Shown here piece by piece: positions 35,895 to 47,172 of a stretch of DNA of 52,227 nt. The notes under the pieces were generated by a model, which was not told the DNA's origin, made no database searches, and saw only the letters and a list, made by a program, of their open reading frames with translations. Source of the DNA: Pseudorhodobacter antarcticus (GTDB lineage: Bacteria > Pseudomonadota > Alphaproteobacteria > Rhodobacterales > Rhodobacteraceae); assembly GCA_945862465.1 (NCBI GenBank), contig CAMAYO010000010.1, forward strand, positions 1 to 52,227. Direction: 5' to 3'. How positions within the stretch are numbered: position 1 is the stretch's first letter; the number at the start of each line of letters is the position of its first letter. Both the position numbers and the translations under genes were made by a program.

Positions 35895-37118
35895 TTAAAA
35901 GGCTTTGTCCTTAGGCCGCAGCGCCAGCCAGATCAGCGCGCCACCCGCCAGCACCAAGAAGGGCAACATGGCCAAGTTCACCGCCTGCCAGCCCGCCTGC
36001 ACCGACCCGCCCGAGCAGTTCATCAACCCACCAGAAGAGAAGCTGGCCAAGGTGACACCGCCGAACACCAAAAAGTCGTTCAACCCCTGCATTCGCCCAC
36101 GCTCTTCGGCGCTATGCGCGCTGGTCAGCATGGTGGTGGCACCGATAAAGCCAAAGTTCCAGCCTACACCCAGCAAAATCAGCGCGATGTAGAAGTTTTC
36201 AAGCTGCACACCTGCCATGGCGACAAAGCCTGCGCAGCCCAAGATCACCAACCCAATGGCCATCACCCGCTCCACCCCGATGCGGGCAATCACATGGCCG
36301 GTGAAGAACGACGGGACAAACATGGCAAGCACATGGGCTGTTACAACATTGGCGGCATCTGACGTTTGAAAACCGCACCCCACCACCGCCAACGGCGAAG
36401 AGGTCATCACCAAATTCATCAGCGCATAAGACACGGTGCCCACAATCACCGCGACCAGAATGCGCGGCGTGCGCAGCATTTCCATCCGGGTTCGCCCGCC
36501 TGCAGCGCCCGAACGTGCGGTTGGCTTGGGGATATTCAACCCAGCAAACAAGAACACGCCCACAAGGTTTAACCCGATCACAGCCAAATAGGTTCCCATG
36601 AAGGGCACAGCCATGCTTTGCGCCGTGATTTTCACAAGTTCAGGCCCCACAACCGCCGACAGCAAGCCCCCCGCCATGACCCAAGAAATGGCCTTGGGTC
36701 GAAAAGCATCCGATGCGCTGTCCGCCGCTGCAAAGCGGAAAAACCCTTGGGATGATTGGTAGATGCCACTTAAAAACGCGCCTACCAGAAAAATCGGAAA
36801 AGACGCAATTGACAGCCCGTAAGCCGCAACGCCGCCCCCCAAAGCCCCGCCCAGCGCGCCGACAACAAAGCCCACCCGCCGCCCAAACCGCGCCATCAGC
36901 GCCGAAAGCGGGTTGGCCGACAGCATCGATCCAATCACCATCACGCTGATCGACAGCGTGGCAAAACAGGCGTTGGGCGCTAACTGCTTGCCAGCCAACC
37001 CGGCCACGACGAAGATCATCGGCATCTGCGCGCCCAGAATGGCCTGGGCAGCCACCAGCACCATCACATTGCGGCGGGCTGGGCCATCGGTGTCTAAAAT
37101 GGGAAGGGGTTTATCCAT
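35895..37118 (-). CDS. MFS transporter
   Basis: 407 residues from ATG at 37118 (MDKPLPILDTDG); the frame runs to 37214, but that stretch looks non-coding. No clear ribosome site is present. Twelve hydrophobic segments are visible, with a Gly-rich loop-2 region LSALMARFGRRVGFVVGALG and a TM4-5 region AFLSGIYQSSQGFFRFAAAD. The C-terminal half has FIGATTMLTSAHSAEERGRM. It belongs to the major facilitator superfamily; substrate unknown. It is likely in one transcript with the DsbA-like and Bcr-type genes downstream and is divergent from the alkA-like gene. Confidence 0.88.
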   Translation of the reverse strand: MDKPLPILDTDGPARRNVMVLVAAQAILGAQMPMIFVVAGLAGKQLAPNACFATLSISVMVIGSMLSANPLSALMARFGRRVGFVVGALGGALGGGVAAYGLSIASFPIFLVGAFLSGIYQSSQGFFRFAAADSASDAFRPKAISWVMAGGLLSAVVGPELVKITAQSMAVPFMGTYLAVIGLNLVGVFLFAGLNIPKPTARSGAAGGRTRMEMLRTPRILVAVIVGTVSYALMNLVMTSSPLAVVGCGFQTSDAANVVTAHVLAMFVPSFFTGHVIARIGVERVMAIGLVILGCAGFVAMAGVQLENFYIALILLGVGWNFGFIGATTMLTSAHSAEERGRMQGLNDFLVFGGVTLASFSSGGLMNCSGGSVQAGWQAVNLAMLPFLVLAGGALIWLALRPKDKAF

Positions 37119-37229
37119 GGGAAGAAGCGGTATGGGACGCTTTGCGTCAGAGCAAGGACGAAATATCGGGTTGGGATCAGATTTTCGGCGAAATTTCATC
37201 CCAGCTTTGCGCATCTATGGACGGGCCCT

Positions 37230-37859
37230 TTGATCGGCCGGATCATCCACGGGCCTGACTGTGTGGCAGAAGGGGCCGCATGGTTGGCCGCCCGTGATCT
37301 GGTGATGCAGCATATTCTGTCACAAACGGGGCCCTTGCCTTTGCGCCGCGTGGCAGAAGGGTTTGGCGCTTTGCTTTACGCCATTCTGGGCCAGCAGGTC
37401 TCGGTCGCCTCGGCCCGCGCGCTGTGGGCGCGGCTTGAAGCCGCAGGTTTGACAGGGGCAGATCGGATCTGCGCCACGGCAGAGGAAGACTTGCGCGGAT
37501 TGGGCCTGTCGCGGCAAAAGGCGCGCTATGCCAAGGCGTTGGCCGAGGCAAAGATTGATTATGCTGCCCTCAGTATTTGCCCTGACGCGCAGGTCATCGC
37601 CACGTTGACCGCCGTTACGGGCATTGGCCAGTGGACTGCCGAAATCTATGCGATGTTTGCGCTTGGCCGCGCTGATGTTTTCGCCAGCGGTGATCTGGCC
37701 CTGCAAGAGGGGGTGAGGATTGCCTATGGTCTGCCCAATCGGCCAACATCCAAAGCCATGGCCCAGATAGCGCAGCAGTGGAGCCCGTGGCGTGCTGTTG
37801 CCGCCCGCGCCCTTTGGTCTTACTACGCTCTGGCAAAAGCGCGTGAGGGTATCGGGTGA
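37230..37859 (+). CDS. DNA-3-methyladenine glycosylase II-like (HhH-GPD)
   Basis: 209 residues of the helix-hairpin-helix glycosylase superfamily, AlkA-type without the N-terminal TBP-like domain. FGALLYAILGQQVSVASARA is the typical early helix, LTAVTGIGQWTAEIYAMFAL is the hairpin, and Asp155 in FASGDLALQ is the expected catalytic Asp. It removes alkylated purines in base-excision repair. The start at 37230 is TTG; an ATG at 37217 is out of frame and gives only a short peptide. The TGA stop overlaps the downstream esterase GTG as GTGA. Confidence 0.9.
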   Translation: MIGRIIHGPDCVAEGAAWLAARDLVMQHILSQTGPLPLRRVAEGFGALLYAILGQQVSVASARALWARLEAAGLTGADRICATAEEDLRGLGLSRQKARYAKALAEAKIDYAALSICPDAQVIATLTAVTGIGQWTAEIYAMFALGRADVFASGDLALQEGVRIAYGLPNRPTSKAMAQIAQQWSPWRAVAARALWSYYALAKAREGIG

Positions 37860-38518
37860 GCAGAGTGTTACGATTCGGCCGCAAGGCGGCACTTTCGGGG
37901 CAGGCAAAAAGCTTGGTTATCTTTGTGCATGGCTATGGTGCGGATGGGGCTGATCTTCTTAGCCTTGCAGATGTCTTGGGCCCGCATCTTCCCAACACGG
38001 CCTTTGCAGCCCCAGATGCCGCCGAACGTTTGCCGGGCGCACCCTTTGGGCGGCAGTGGTTTCCCATTCCACGCTTTGACGGATCCAGCCATGCGCAAGC
38101 AGCGACAGGTTTGGAAAGGTCAGCACAAGACCTGAGCGAGTTTGTCGATCAACGCTTGGCTTACGAAGGCTTGGGCCCCCAAGCTGTGGCCTTGGTGGGT
38201 TTCTCTCAAGGTGCAATGCTTAGCCTTCACATGGCCCCGCGTCGCGCCGAACCCATCGCCGCTGTCATCGCCATTTCGGGCCAATTGCTGCAACCCGAAC
38301 GCCTTGCGGCCGAAACCAGCGCCAAGCCACCCGTTCTGGTGATGCACGGCGACCGGGACGAGGTTGTCCCATTCCCCGAAATGACCGCCACCTGCAACGC
38401 TTTGGTGGGGGCGGGCTTTGAAACCTATGGGCACGTCATGGAAGGCGCGGGCCATACGATCGCCCAAGACGGCTTGGCCACAGCTTTGGCCTTCCTGACC
38501 AAGACCCTGCCAAACTGA
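37856..38518 (+). CDS. Phospholipase/carboxylesterase family alpha/beta hydrolase
   Basis: 220 residues. The catalytic triad is Ser117 (GFSQGAM), Asp168 (GDRDEVVP) and His200 (GAGHTI). The oxyanion region VIFVHGYGADGADLL lies at 21-35. The small size and the GFSQG motif fit the acyl-protein thioesterase/carboxylesterase family (YpfH/EstB type). It is cytoplasmic, with no signal peptide. The natural substrate is unknown. It starts with GTG overlapping the alkA-like stop and is followed by repeat copy D. Confidence 0.92.
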   Translation: MSRVLRFGRKAALSGQAKSLVIFVHGYGADGADLLSLADVLGPHLPNTAFAAPDAAERLPGAPFGRQWFPIPRFDGSSHAQAATGLERSAQDLSEFVDQRLAYEGLGPQAVALVGFSQGAMLSLHMAPRRAEPIAAVIAISGQLLQPERLAAETSAKPPVLVMHGDRDEVVPFPEMTATCNALVGAGFETYGHVMEGAGHTIAQDGLATALAFLTKTLPN

Positions 38519-38528
38519 CGGGCTGTGG

Positions 38529-38580
38529 CCCCCCGCACCCCGCCCAATTTCATATGTGCCCAAATATCCCCGCCGGAGGC
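38529..38580 (+). repeat. Post-gene repeat element, copy D
   Basis: A C-rich lead (CCCCCCGCACCCC) is followed by TTTCATATGTGCCC, AAATATCCCC and GCCGGAGGC. The 32 bp from TTTCAT on match copy B at all but one position. It lies between the convergent esterase and glk genes and reads away from the esterase. Confidence 0.8.
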
Positions 38581-38587
38581 GAAGCTG

Positions 38588-39550
38588 TCAGCCTTGCCCG
38601 CCGTTGGCCAGATAGGCCGCACAACCGGTGAGGGCGGCATAATCATCCTCCACCACCCAGACCGGAAAGCTCGACAAGAAACTGGCAAAACGCCCCTTGT
38701 CCGTCAGCGCTGCCGCCAAGCCCATCTCGGCCATATAGGGTGTCAAGGCGCGGGCCATGCCGCCGATCAAGAAGATGCCGCCATAGGGCAGGTGGGTCAG
38801 GGCCAGATTGCCCAAGGTCGATCCCAGGATATGGATGTAAAGCTTGGCTGCTTCCCGCGCCAAAGCCTCGCCCTTGGTCAAATCCGCCATGATCTGGGCC
38901 GAGGTGTGGGCGCGCAGGTGGCCCGCCTCTTGGGTGACAAAGGCATAGACATGCTCTAACCCGCGCCCCGCAAGCGCGTCTTCCACGCCCGCAAAGCCAT
39001 GCGCATCGGGGCCATAGGTTTCGATAAACTGCGCCAAGGCCAGATCGCGCGCGCTGCGGATGGGCATCGAGACATGGCCGCATTCCGACGGTGGAACAAC
39101 ACGGCCCCAAGGGGTGTTGTGCACAGGGGCCGCATTCACCCCCGTGCCCAAACCCACCACCAGCATCGCGGCATTGGGCACGGCTGACCCTGCCACCACT
39201 TCGCGCAGGTAACTGGGGGCAATATGGCTTAACGCTTGCCCCTGTGCTTGCAGATCGTTCAGGATCGCAACCTTGGTGGCCCCTGTGGCGCGGGTCAGCT
39301 GCGCGTGGTCGATCACCCAAGACAGGTTGGTCATCTCGGCCACGCCGTTGCGCACAGGGCCAGCAGCGGCGATACAAGCGCCTTCAACGCTGGCAATCCC
39401 TGCTTCGGCCAAATAGCGCTTTAGAATCGGTTCCAAACTGTCAAATTCGGCGTTTGAGAACTTGGCAATCGAACTTGGCCGCACCACTTTGCCGTCGGCC
39501 AAGGCCACGCGCGTGTTGGTGCCGCCGATGTCGGCAAGGATGGCTGTCAT
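38588..39550 (-). CDS. glk: Glucokinase (Glk family)
   Basis: 320 residues. It phosphorylates glucose with ATP to glucose 6-phosphate in the cytoplasm. The phosphate-binding start TAILADIGGTNTRVALADG, the motif AAAGPVRNGVAEMTNLSWVI, the catalytic Asp region KVAILNDLQAQGQAL, VVGLGTGVNAA and the ECGH element (PPSECGHVSMPI) are typical of the E. coli-type Glk rather than the ROK family. ATG at 39550. It is a single gene, divergent from the PhyH gene by 187 bp and convergent with the esterase. Confidence 0.93.
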   Translation of the reverse strand: MTAILADIGGTNTRVALADGKVVRPSSIAKFSNAEFDSLEPILKRYLAEAGIASVEGACIAAAGPVRNGVAEMTNLSWVIDHAQLTRATGATKVAILNDLQAQGQALSHIAPSYLREVVAGSAVPNAAMLVVGLGTGVNAAPVHNTPWGRVVPPSECGHVSMPIRSARDLALAQFIETYGPDAHGFAGVEDALAGRGLEHVYAFVTQEAGHLRAHTSAQIMADLTKGEALAREAAKLYIHILGSTLGNLALTHLPYGGIFLIGGMARALTPYMAEMGLAAALTDKGRFASFLSSFPVWVVEDDYAALTGCAAYLANGGQG

Positions 39551-39737
39551 AGGTCACCTTTGTCAGTCGGGGCCAGTCTTGGCAGGCCGGAATGGCAGAA
39601 TTGCCCGTCTTTTGGCCTTTTCACCCCCCAAGGCACAAGACCAAATCGCGCACAAACCCTGCATTTTGCGCTTCAGACAGGGTTTGAAACCTGCAGCCGC
39701 CCGTGCCAAGACTGCAGGCCTAGGTTTGGAGGATGAC

Positions 39738-40529
39738 ATGGTCACAGTTACCGCAGATATGGTCGAGGCGTTTCAACGCGATGGAGTCGTGTTGATCAAA
39801 GGTCTTTGGAAAGACTGGGTGCCCCAGATCACGGCAGGGATCGAGCGCAATATGGCAGCCCCCGGGCCTTATGGGGCGGAAAATCTTAAACCCGGGGAAG
39901 CGGGGCGGTTTTTTGATGATTACTGCAATTGGGAGCGGATCCCCGAATTTCGCGATGTGATTTATAACTCGGATGTCGCCAAGGTGGCGTCCAGCCTGAT
40001 GCAAAGCCCGCGCGTTCAGATATTCCACGACCATGTGCTGGTCAAAGAACCCGGCACCGCCAAGCCCACGCCGTGGCATCAAGACGGGCCCTATTATTTT
40101 GTTCAAGGCCGCCAAACGATCAGTTTTTGGAGTCCGGTTGACCCCGTCACCGACGCGTCACTGCGCTGTGTTGCGGGCAGCCATCTTTGGCCGAAAGAGG
40201 TGCTGCCCAAGCGCTGGCTGTCAGACACGTCATTCTACCCTGACCCTGACAAATATATGCCCGTCCCCGACCCCGATGCCGAAGGGATGCGCGTGATGGA
40301 GTGGCCTATGGAACCGGGCGATGCTGTGGCCTTTGATTACCGCACCCTGCACGGCGCACGCGGCAACGAGGCGGGCACCCGCCGCCGCGCCTTTTCGTTG
40401 CGCTTGGTAGGGGAAGATGCCCGCTATGTCGAACGGCCGGGCAAAACCTCTCCACCCTTTCCAGGGCATGACATGGTGGCCGGGCAGCGTTTGCGCGAGG
40501 ATTGGTTTCCCGTGCTTCTGGGCGGTTAA
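39738..40529 (+). CDS. Phytanoyl-CoA dioxygenase (PhyH) family protein
   Basis: 263 residues of a Fe(II)/2-oxoglutarate-dependent oxygenase. Iron ligands: His114 and Asp116 in PWHQDGPYYF, and His205 in YRTLHGARGN. The 2-oxoglutarate-binding Arg is in the RRRAFSLR stretch (215-222). I chose ATG at 39738 because GGAGG lies 5 nt upstream; the open frame reaches back into glk and is a shadow there. The substrate is unknown, and no CoA-related gene is adjacent. Its stop is 28 bp from the convergent amidotransferase gene. Confidence 0.92.
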   Translation: MVTVTADMVEAFQRDGVVLIKGLWKDWVPQITAGIERNMAAPGPYGAENLKPGEAGRFFDDYCNWERIPEFRDVIYNSDVAKVASSLMQSPRVQIFHDHVLVKEPGTAKPTPWHQDGPYYFVQGRQTISFWSPVDPVTDASLRCVAGSHLWPKEVLPKRWLSDTSFYPDPDKYMPVPDPDAEGMRVMEWPMEPGDAVAFDYRTLHGARGNEAGTRRRAFSLRLVGEDARYVERPGKTSPPFPGHDMVAGQRLREDWFPVLLGG

Positions 40530-40557
40530 GACGCCAGCGGGACTAAACCCCATGATC

Positions 40558-41253
40558 CTAGATCAGCTGCACCCAAGCCCGAGCGAGGGTCAGGCCATGA
40601 GCATCCGCCTGAAGGCCTTGGGTTAGTTCGCGTTGCGGCAGAACCTTGGCCCAACCGGGGTGCATTTTTTCGCTTAACTCGGGAAAGGTGCGTGCCCAGT
40701 CACGGGCGACAGCGCGCGAGGCTTCAAAATGAAACTGCATCCCGTAACCCGCCCGCCCAAACCGAAAGCATTGCACTCCCGCCACAGGCGAGGTGGCGAG
40801 ATGCGTTGTGTTGGGGGGCAGGGTAAAGGTGTCGGAATGCCACTCAAAAATGTCGAATTGGTCGGGCAGGGCTCCTAAGACAGGATCATGGCGCGCTTCG
40901 GACCGCAAGCTTACCGAACACCAGCCGAATTCTTGCGCAATGCCCAAGTGGTTTTGCGCCCCCAACCCACGCGCAAACACTTGCGCGCCAAGACAGATGC
41001 CCAAGACGGCGATATCTGCCGCAGCACTTTGGGCCATCAGCGCGCCCAAGCGGGGCAGGTAGGGGTGGGTGTGATCGTCCAGCGCAGACTGCTCACCGCC
41101 AAAGCTGATCAGCGCATCGAAGCTGCCCGTTTCGGGCAGAACGCCATCGCGAAATGGGCGATAAATATCCACCAACGCGCCCACTTCGTGCAGCGCAACC
41201 CCCACCTGCCCGTGATGGGTGATCTTGGTATTTTCCACAATCGCCACCCGCAT
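40558..41253 (-). CDS. Class I glutamine amidotransferase-like protein
   Basis: 231 residues from ATG at 41253 (MRVAIVENTKITHHGQVGVA). The triad is Cys87 (LGICLGAQV), His175 and Glu177 (GMQFHFEAS). It resembles stand-alone GATase1 proteins related to GMP synthase glutaminase domains, which include gamma-glutamyl-polyamine hydrolases and unknowns. No synthetase partner is next to it. It is divergent from guaB (109 bp), so a link to purine or amide nitrogen metabolism is possible but not shown. Confidence 0.9.
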   Translation of the reverse strand: MRVAIVENTKITHHGQVGVALHEVGALVDIYRPFRDGVLPETGSFDALISFGGEQSALDDHTHPYLPRLGALMAQSAAADIAVLGICLGAQVFARGLGAQNHLGIAQEFGWCSVSLRSEARHDPVLGALPDQFDIFEWHSDTFTLPPNTTHLATSPVAGVQCFRFGRAGYGMQFHFEASRAVARDWARTFPELSEKMHPGWAKVLPQRELTQGLQADAHGLTLARAWVQLI

Positions 41254-41310
41254 CGCCCGCCCTTTCGCAAAACCCCGCCAAACACCCTTGCCATTTGCCA
41301 CGCGAAGTGA

Positions 41311-42810
<1,500 letters not shown>

Positions 42811-42852
42811 GCCCGTTTTGGTGCCCTACTGCCGCAAAAGGAGCTTGGCTTT

Positions 42853-44001
42853 ATGACACCCGCTGCCCGCCTGTCTGCCGCGATTGAGGTTTTGGACGCG
42901 ATCCTTCTGGGCCAAGCGCCCGAAATGGTGCTGACCAACTGGGGCCGCGCCAACCGCTTTGCGGGGTCAGGTGACAGGGCCGCGATCCGCGATCTGGTCT
43001 ATGATGCGCTGCGGTGCAGGGCTTCGTTTGCAGCCCTTGGCGGTGGGCTTACGGGGCGAGGCTTGGTGCTGGGGGGCGTGCGGGCGGCAGGTTTGGAGGA
43101 AGGTGCGCTGTTCAGCGGCGATGGCCATGCGCCGCCCAAGGTGACATCTTTGGATGAGGGGCACATTCCCCAAGGCTTCGACGCTGTGGATTGCCCGCCT
43201 TGGCTTGGCCCAAAGCTAGAAGCAACCTTAGGCGCGGATTTCAAACCCACTTTGACTGCCCTGCAAAGCCGCGCACCGGTGTTCTTGCGTGTTAATCTGG
43301 CCCGCCTCACGCGCGAGGCGGCGATGGCGGGTTTGGCGGCAGAGGGGATTGCCACCAAGCCGGTATCTTGGGTGCATACAGCGCTGGAAGTCACTGATAA
43401 CGCACGCAAAGTGCAAGCGACTGAGGGCTACCAGACGGGGCTGGTCGAGTTGCAAGACGCCTCAAGCCAAGCTGTTGTTGCGGGCCTTTACCTTACCCCC
43501 AATGCCAAAGTGTTAGACTATTGCGCGGGCGGCGGTGGCAAGGCTTTGGCCCTAGCTGCGCGCGGTGCCAAGGTTTGGGCACATGACGCCTTTCCAGCCC
43601 GCATGGCGGACCTGCCGGCAAGATCATCGCGTGCGGGGCAGCGGATCATGATCACGGCCGACCCTGCTGATACCAAGCCTTACGATGTTGTGCTGACCGA
43701 TGTGCCCTGTTCGGGATCAGGGTCATGGCGGCGCGATCCGGCGGGCAAATGGGCCTTGACCGAGGCGCGTTTGGCTGACCTGTGCGCCTTACAAGCCCAA
43801 ATCATGGACGATGTCGCCCCCCTCGTGCGGCACGGCGGAACGCTGGCCTATGCCACCTGTTCGCTTCTTGCCGAAGAGAACGAGGCGCAGGTTGCTGCCT
43901 TTTTGGGCCGCCATGCGGGCTGGATCGCCAAGACCCAAAAGAGGTTTTCCCCGCTTACAGGCGGCGATGGATTCTTTTTGGCAACTTTGACGCGAACCTA
44001 G
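42853..44001 (+). CDS. RsmB-like RNA m5C methyltransferase
   Basis: 382 residues of the NOL1/NOP2/sun family. An N-terminal helical region is followed by a SAM-binding core: motif I VLDYCAGGGGKALALAA, the catalytic region VLTDVPCSGSGSWRRDP with one Cys, and YATCSLLAEENEAQ with the second. Such enzymes make 5-methylcytosine in rRNA (RsmB, 16S C967 in E. coli) or tRNA; which site is not decidable here. ATG at 42853 follows AAAGGAG at about 10 nt. It lies downstream of guaB in the same direction. Confidence 0.93.
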   Translation: MTPAARLSAAIEVLDAILLGQAPEMVLTNWGRANRFAGSGDRAAIRDLVYDALRCRASFAALGGGLTGRGLVLGGVRAAGLEEGALFSGDGHAPPKVTSLDEGHIPQGFDAVDCPPWLGPKLEATLGADFKPTLTALQSRAPVFLRVNLARLTREAAMAGLAAEGIATKPVSWVHTALEVTDNARKVQATEGYQTGLVELQDASSQAVVAGLYLTPNAKVLDYCAGGGGKALALAARGAKVWAHDAFPARMADLPARSSRAGQRIMITADPADTKPYDVVLTDVPCSGSGSWRRDPAGKWALTEARLADLCALQAQIMDDVAPLVRHGGTLAYATCSLLAEENEAQVAAFLGRHAGWIAKTQKRFSPLTGGDGFFLATLTRT

Positions 44002-44060
44002 GTAAATTTTACATCTTAAGGTTGTTCACAGACCTCAACTGCGCCAAAACAGGGCGGCGG

Positions 44061-44076
44061 TTAAGGCAGATTTAAC
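44061..44076 (+). promoter_or_regulatory. CtrA-type box upstream of cckA
   Basis: TTAA (44061-44064), GGCAGAT, TTAAC (44072-44076) is an exact match to the TTAA-N7-TTAAC pattern of the CtrA master regulator. It lies 46 bp before the cckA GTG start. GANTC sites (CcrM methylation) occur at 44083-44087 and 44104-44108 between box and gene. Binding is inferred from sequence alone. Confidence 0.6.
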
Positions 44077-44122
44077 TTTTTTGAATCGATTGTAAGCAAA
44101 GATGATTCCCTAGGGGGGTAAG

Positions 44123-46420
44123 GTGGCAGGATCTATCGCGATCCCGACAAAAGTTTCGGCGCTGAAGCTATGGCTGACGCCGTCGTTTGGCTTGTTGGCG
44201 GCAGCGTTGGTCAGTGCAACGGTGATGGTCTTTTCCCCTGTCGCTGAAACCCGCGCGGGGGCTTGTATTGCCGCCTTGACCTTTTGTTTTTTGATCTTGG
44301 GTTTAAAGGCACGCAAATGGCTGGAAGCGCGCGATCTATCGCAAAGTTGCAAGGTGTTGCGCTGCGTGATCGGCAAAGACCCGACACCCTGCATTTTGAC
44401 CGACGACCAAGGGATCATCATCTGCCAAAACGAAACAGCTCAGGGGCGGTTTCAAGTGGCCGATGGTCTGCCTTTGGCCATGGCGCTAAAGCTGCATTTC
44501 GCCTCTCCAGCCGAAGTTGTGTTGCGCTTGTTAAGCCAGAGTGTTCGGGCGGGATCAGTACAAGAACAGGTGGTCAGTACCGGCCGATATCTGCGTTTGT
44601 CAGCGCTGCAGTTGACCCCGGATAAGGTTTTGTGGCGTTTTGACGAGATCACCTCAGACACATTATCAACGGAAGCCTATGGCGCATTAACTTTGCCCAT
44701 CCTGACGGCGAATGCTGAAGGATCGGTTCAAACGGCCAATGCTGCCATGGTTCAATTGCTGGGCAACATGCCAAAACATTTGGATCAGATTTTTGGTCTA
44801 CCCAATCCCATCTCTGGCGAGGAACTTGACGTTTTGACCCAACAGGGCCCGATCCGGGCAACGGTGCTAGAACTTGCAGGGCCCCAAGGCCAGCGTGAGA
44901 TTTACCTGTTGCCGCCCGGTTCTGAAAATGACGTTGTTCCATCTTTGGCCGAGTTTGAAACGGTTCCCGTGCCCTTGGTCAAATTCAGCGCCAAAGGGAA
45001 ATTGATCGTTGCCAATGCCTCGGCAAGGGGCCTTTTAAGAGAGCCAGACGCCAAAGGTCTGATGTTTCACGACCTTTTCGAAGGTTTGGGCCGCCCAGTT
45101 GCGGATTGGTTAGATGACATTGCGCAAGACAGAAGCCCCTCCCGATCAGAGGTGTTGCGCGCGCGCGGGCTTGAGGGCGAGGTGTTCTTGCAAGTGACCC
45201 TGCGCCGTGTCACCGAAAACGGACAGCGCGGCGTTTTGGCGGTGTTGCAAGATGCCACGGCGCTGAAGACGCTTGAGGCACAGTTTGCCCAAAGTCAGAA
45301 AATGCAAGCCATTGGCCAGTTGGCGGGTGGTGTTGCGCATGATTTCAACAATCTGCTCACGGCCATTTCCGGCCATTGCGATCTTTTGCTGCTGCGCCAC
45401 AGTCGCGAGGATTTTGACTATCCTGATCTGGTCCAAATTCACCAAAATGCCAATCGCGCCGCCGCCTTGGTGGGCCAATTGCTGGCCTTTTCACGCAAGC
45501 AAACGCTGAAGCCTGAACGATTGGATGTGGCAGAGATTCTGTCAGATTTGGCGCATCTGTTGAACCGCTTGGTGGGTGAAAAGGTGCAATTGCAGCTATA
45601 CCATGCCCTTTGTTTGGGGTCTATCAGGGCCGATAAGCGCCAATTGGAACAGGTCTTGATCAACCTTGTGGTCAATGCCCGTGACGCCATGCCGGGGGGC
45701 GGGGTAATAAGGATCACCAGTGAATCTGTCAGTTTGCTTGCGCCGTTAGAGCGTGACAATGCCACTGTGCCCGCTGGCGATTATGCCGTGATCCATGTGG
45801 CCGACACTGGAACAGGCATTCCGGCCGATCTTTTGACCAAAATCTTTGAACCTTTCTACACCACCAAAAAGTTGGGCGAAGGCACGGGCTTGGGCCTGTC
45901 GACCGCTTACGGCATCGTCAAACAATCTGGCGGGTTTATTTTTGTGGATTCGCAACTGGGGCAGGGGACCACCTTTCACCTATATTTCCCCCTGCACTCT
46001 GGCCCGATAGAGGGAGCAGAGCCACCGCTGGTGAAGAAACCACTTTTGCGCCAAGGCGAAGGCGTGGTGTTGTTGGTAGAGGATGAGGCCCCCGTGCGCG
46101 CTTTTGCCAGCCGCGCCCTGCGCCTGCGGGGCTATACTGTGCTAGAGGCTTCGACCGCCGAAGACGCCCTGACAACCTTGGCCGACCCATATCTGCAGGT
46201 GGATCTTTTCGTCACCGATGTTGTCATGCCGGGGTTGGATGGCCCCTCTTGGGTGACCCGCGCGCTGCAAGAAAGGCCTCATGTGAAGGTGATCTTCATG
46301 TCCGGCTACGCTGAAGAGGCGTTGTCCGAAACGCAGGCGCGTATTCCCAATTCGGTCTTTTTGGCCAAACCATTTTCGCTCAGTGATCTGACAGCCACGG
46401 TGCAAGCGCAGTTGCAATAG
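44123..46420 (+). CDS. cckA: Hybrid histidine kinase CckA
   Basis: 765 residues. Two membrane segments (about 15-37 and 42-62) are followed by PAS-like regions up to about 385. The H-box [20 protein letters not shown] carries His406. The ATPase domain shows [27 protein letters not shown] and [20 protein letters not shown]. The C-terminal receiver has phospho-acceptor Asp699 ([12 protein letters not shown]). This layout and the [11 protein letters not shown] motif identify CckA, which passes phosphate through ChpT to CtrA (chpT and ctrA are not in the window). The start is GTG at 44123 after AGGGGGG. The gene stops 5 bp from the convergent mlaF-like gene. Confidence 0.93.
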   Translation: MAGSIAIPTKVSALKLWLTPSFGLLAAALVSATVMVFSPVAETRAGACIAALTFCFLILGLKARKWLEARDLSQSCKVLRCVIGKDPTPCILTDDQGIIICQNETAQGRFQVADGLPLAMALKLHFASPAEVVLRLLSQSVRAGSVQEQVVSTGRYLRLSALQLTPDKVLWRFDEITSDTLSTEAYGALTLPILTANAEGSVQTANAAMVQLLGNMPKHLDQIFGLPNPISGEELDVLTQQGPIRATVLELAGPQGQREIYLLPPGSENDVVPSLAEFETVPVPLVKFSAKGKLIVANASARGLLREPDAKGLMFHDLFEGLGRPVADWLDDIAQDRSPSRSEVLRARGLEGEVFLQVTLRRVTENGQRGVLAVLQDATALKTLEAQFAQSQKMQAIGQLAGGVAHDFNNLLTAISGHCDLLLLRHSREDFDYPDLVQIHQNANRAAALVGQLLAFSRKQTLKPERLDVAEILSDLAHLLNRLVGEKVQLQLYHALCLGSIRADKRQLEQVLINLVVNARDAMPGGGVIRITSESVSLLAPLERDNATVPAGDYAVIHVADTGTGIPADLLTKIFEPFYTTKKLGEGTGLGLSTAYGIVKQSGGFIFVDSQLGQGTTFHLYFPLHSGPIEGAEPPLVKKPLLRQGEGVVLLVEDEAPVRAFASRALRLRGYTVLEASTAEDALTTLADPYLQVDLFVTDVVMPGLDGPSWVTRALQERPHVKVIFMSGYAEEALSETQARIPNSVFLAKPFSLSDLTATVQAQLQ

Positions 46421-46425
46421 GCGGC

Positions 46426-47172
46426 TTAACGCACGCCCTCAATTGGCCCCGTGGCCCTGCCGTGGATGAATTGTTGCAGGTAAGGGTCTGACGCTGCATC
46501 CATTTCCGCCACAGGCCCCGTCCAGCGGATCACCCCATCGTGGAGCATTGCCACTTGGTCGGCAATGGCGCGGACGGAGGACATATCATGGGTGATGGCC
46601 ATCGCGGTAGACCCCATTTCCACCACAATCTCGCGGATCAAAGCGTTGATCACACCCGACATGATCGGATCAAGCCCCGTGGTCGGTTCGTCAAAAAAGA
46701 TCACCTCGGGGTTGGCGGCAATGGCACGGGCTAGACCCACGCGTTTTTGCATGCCGCCCGACAATTCCCCGGGGAACAGATCGGCCACCGCGGGTTTCAA
46801 CCCAACCCGACGCAGCTTTTCAATGGCGACAGCGCGGGCTTCGTCTTTGGGCATGGCTTTGGCACCGCGCAGCAGGCGAAAGGCGACATTCTCCCACACG
46901 CGCAGCGAGTCGAACAAAGCGCCGCCTTGAAACAACATGCCAAACCGCGCCAAAAACGCATCGCGGTCACCGCGTGTGACATCTTGACCCTCAAGCGAGA
47001 TGGTTCCGGCATCGGGCGCCACCAACCCCAGCACGCATTTCAGCAGCACCGATTTGCCGGTGCCGGACCCGCCGATGATCACCATGCTTTGTCCCTTGGG
47101 GATCGTTAAATCCACCCCGCGCAAAACGCGGTTGGGGCCAAAGGATTTGTGCACGCCCGACAAGGTGATCAT
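46426..47172 (-). CDS. mlaF: ABC transporter ATP-binding protein, MlaF type
   Basis: 248 residues. Walker A is GGSGTGKS (34-41), signature LSGGMQKRVGLARA, Walker B VIFFDEPTTGLDP, and the switch His is in ITHDMSS. The whole resembles MlaF, the ATPase of the phospholipid transport system that keeps outer-membrane lipid asymmetry. Its ATG overlaps the permease stop (47169-47172), so the pair is coupled. MlaD, MlaC and MlaB are not seen next to it. Confidence 0.9.
   Translation of the reverse strand: MITLSGVHKSFGPNRVLRGVDLTIPKGQSMVIIGGSGTGKSVLLKCVLGLVAPDAGTISLEGQDVTRGDRDAFLARFGMLFQGGALFDSLRVWENVAFRLLRGAKAMPKDEARAVAIEKLRRVGLKPAVADLFPGELSGGMQKRVGLARAIAANPEVIFFDEPTTGLDPIMSGVINALIREIVVEMGSTAMAITHDMSSVRAIADQVAMLHDGVIRWTGPVAEMDAASDPYLQQFIHGRATGPIEGVR

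Noticed and set aside
39462-39737. N-terminal extension of the PhyH frame into glk
   Set aside because: The extension overlaps the glk start region on the opposite strand; GGAGG before 39738 marks the real start.
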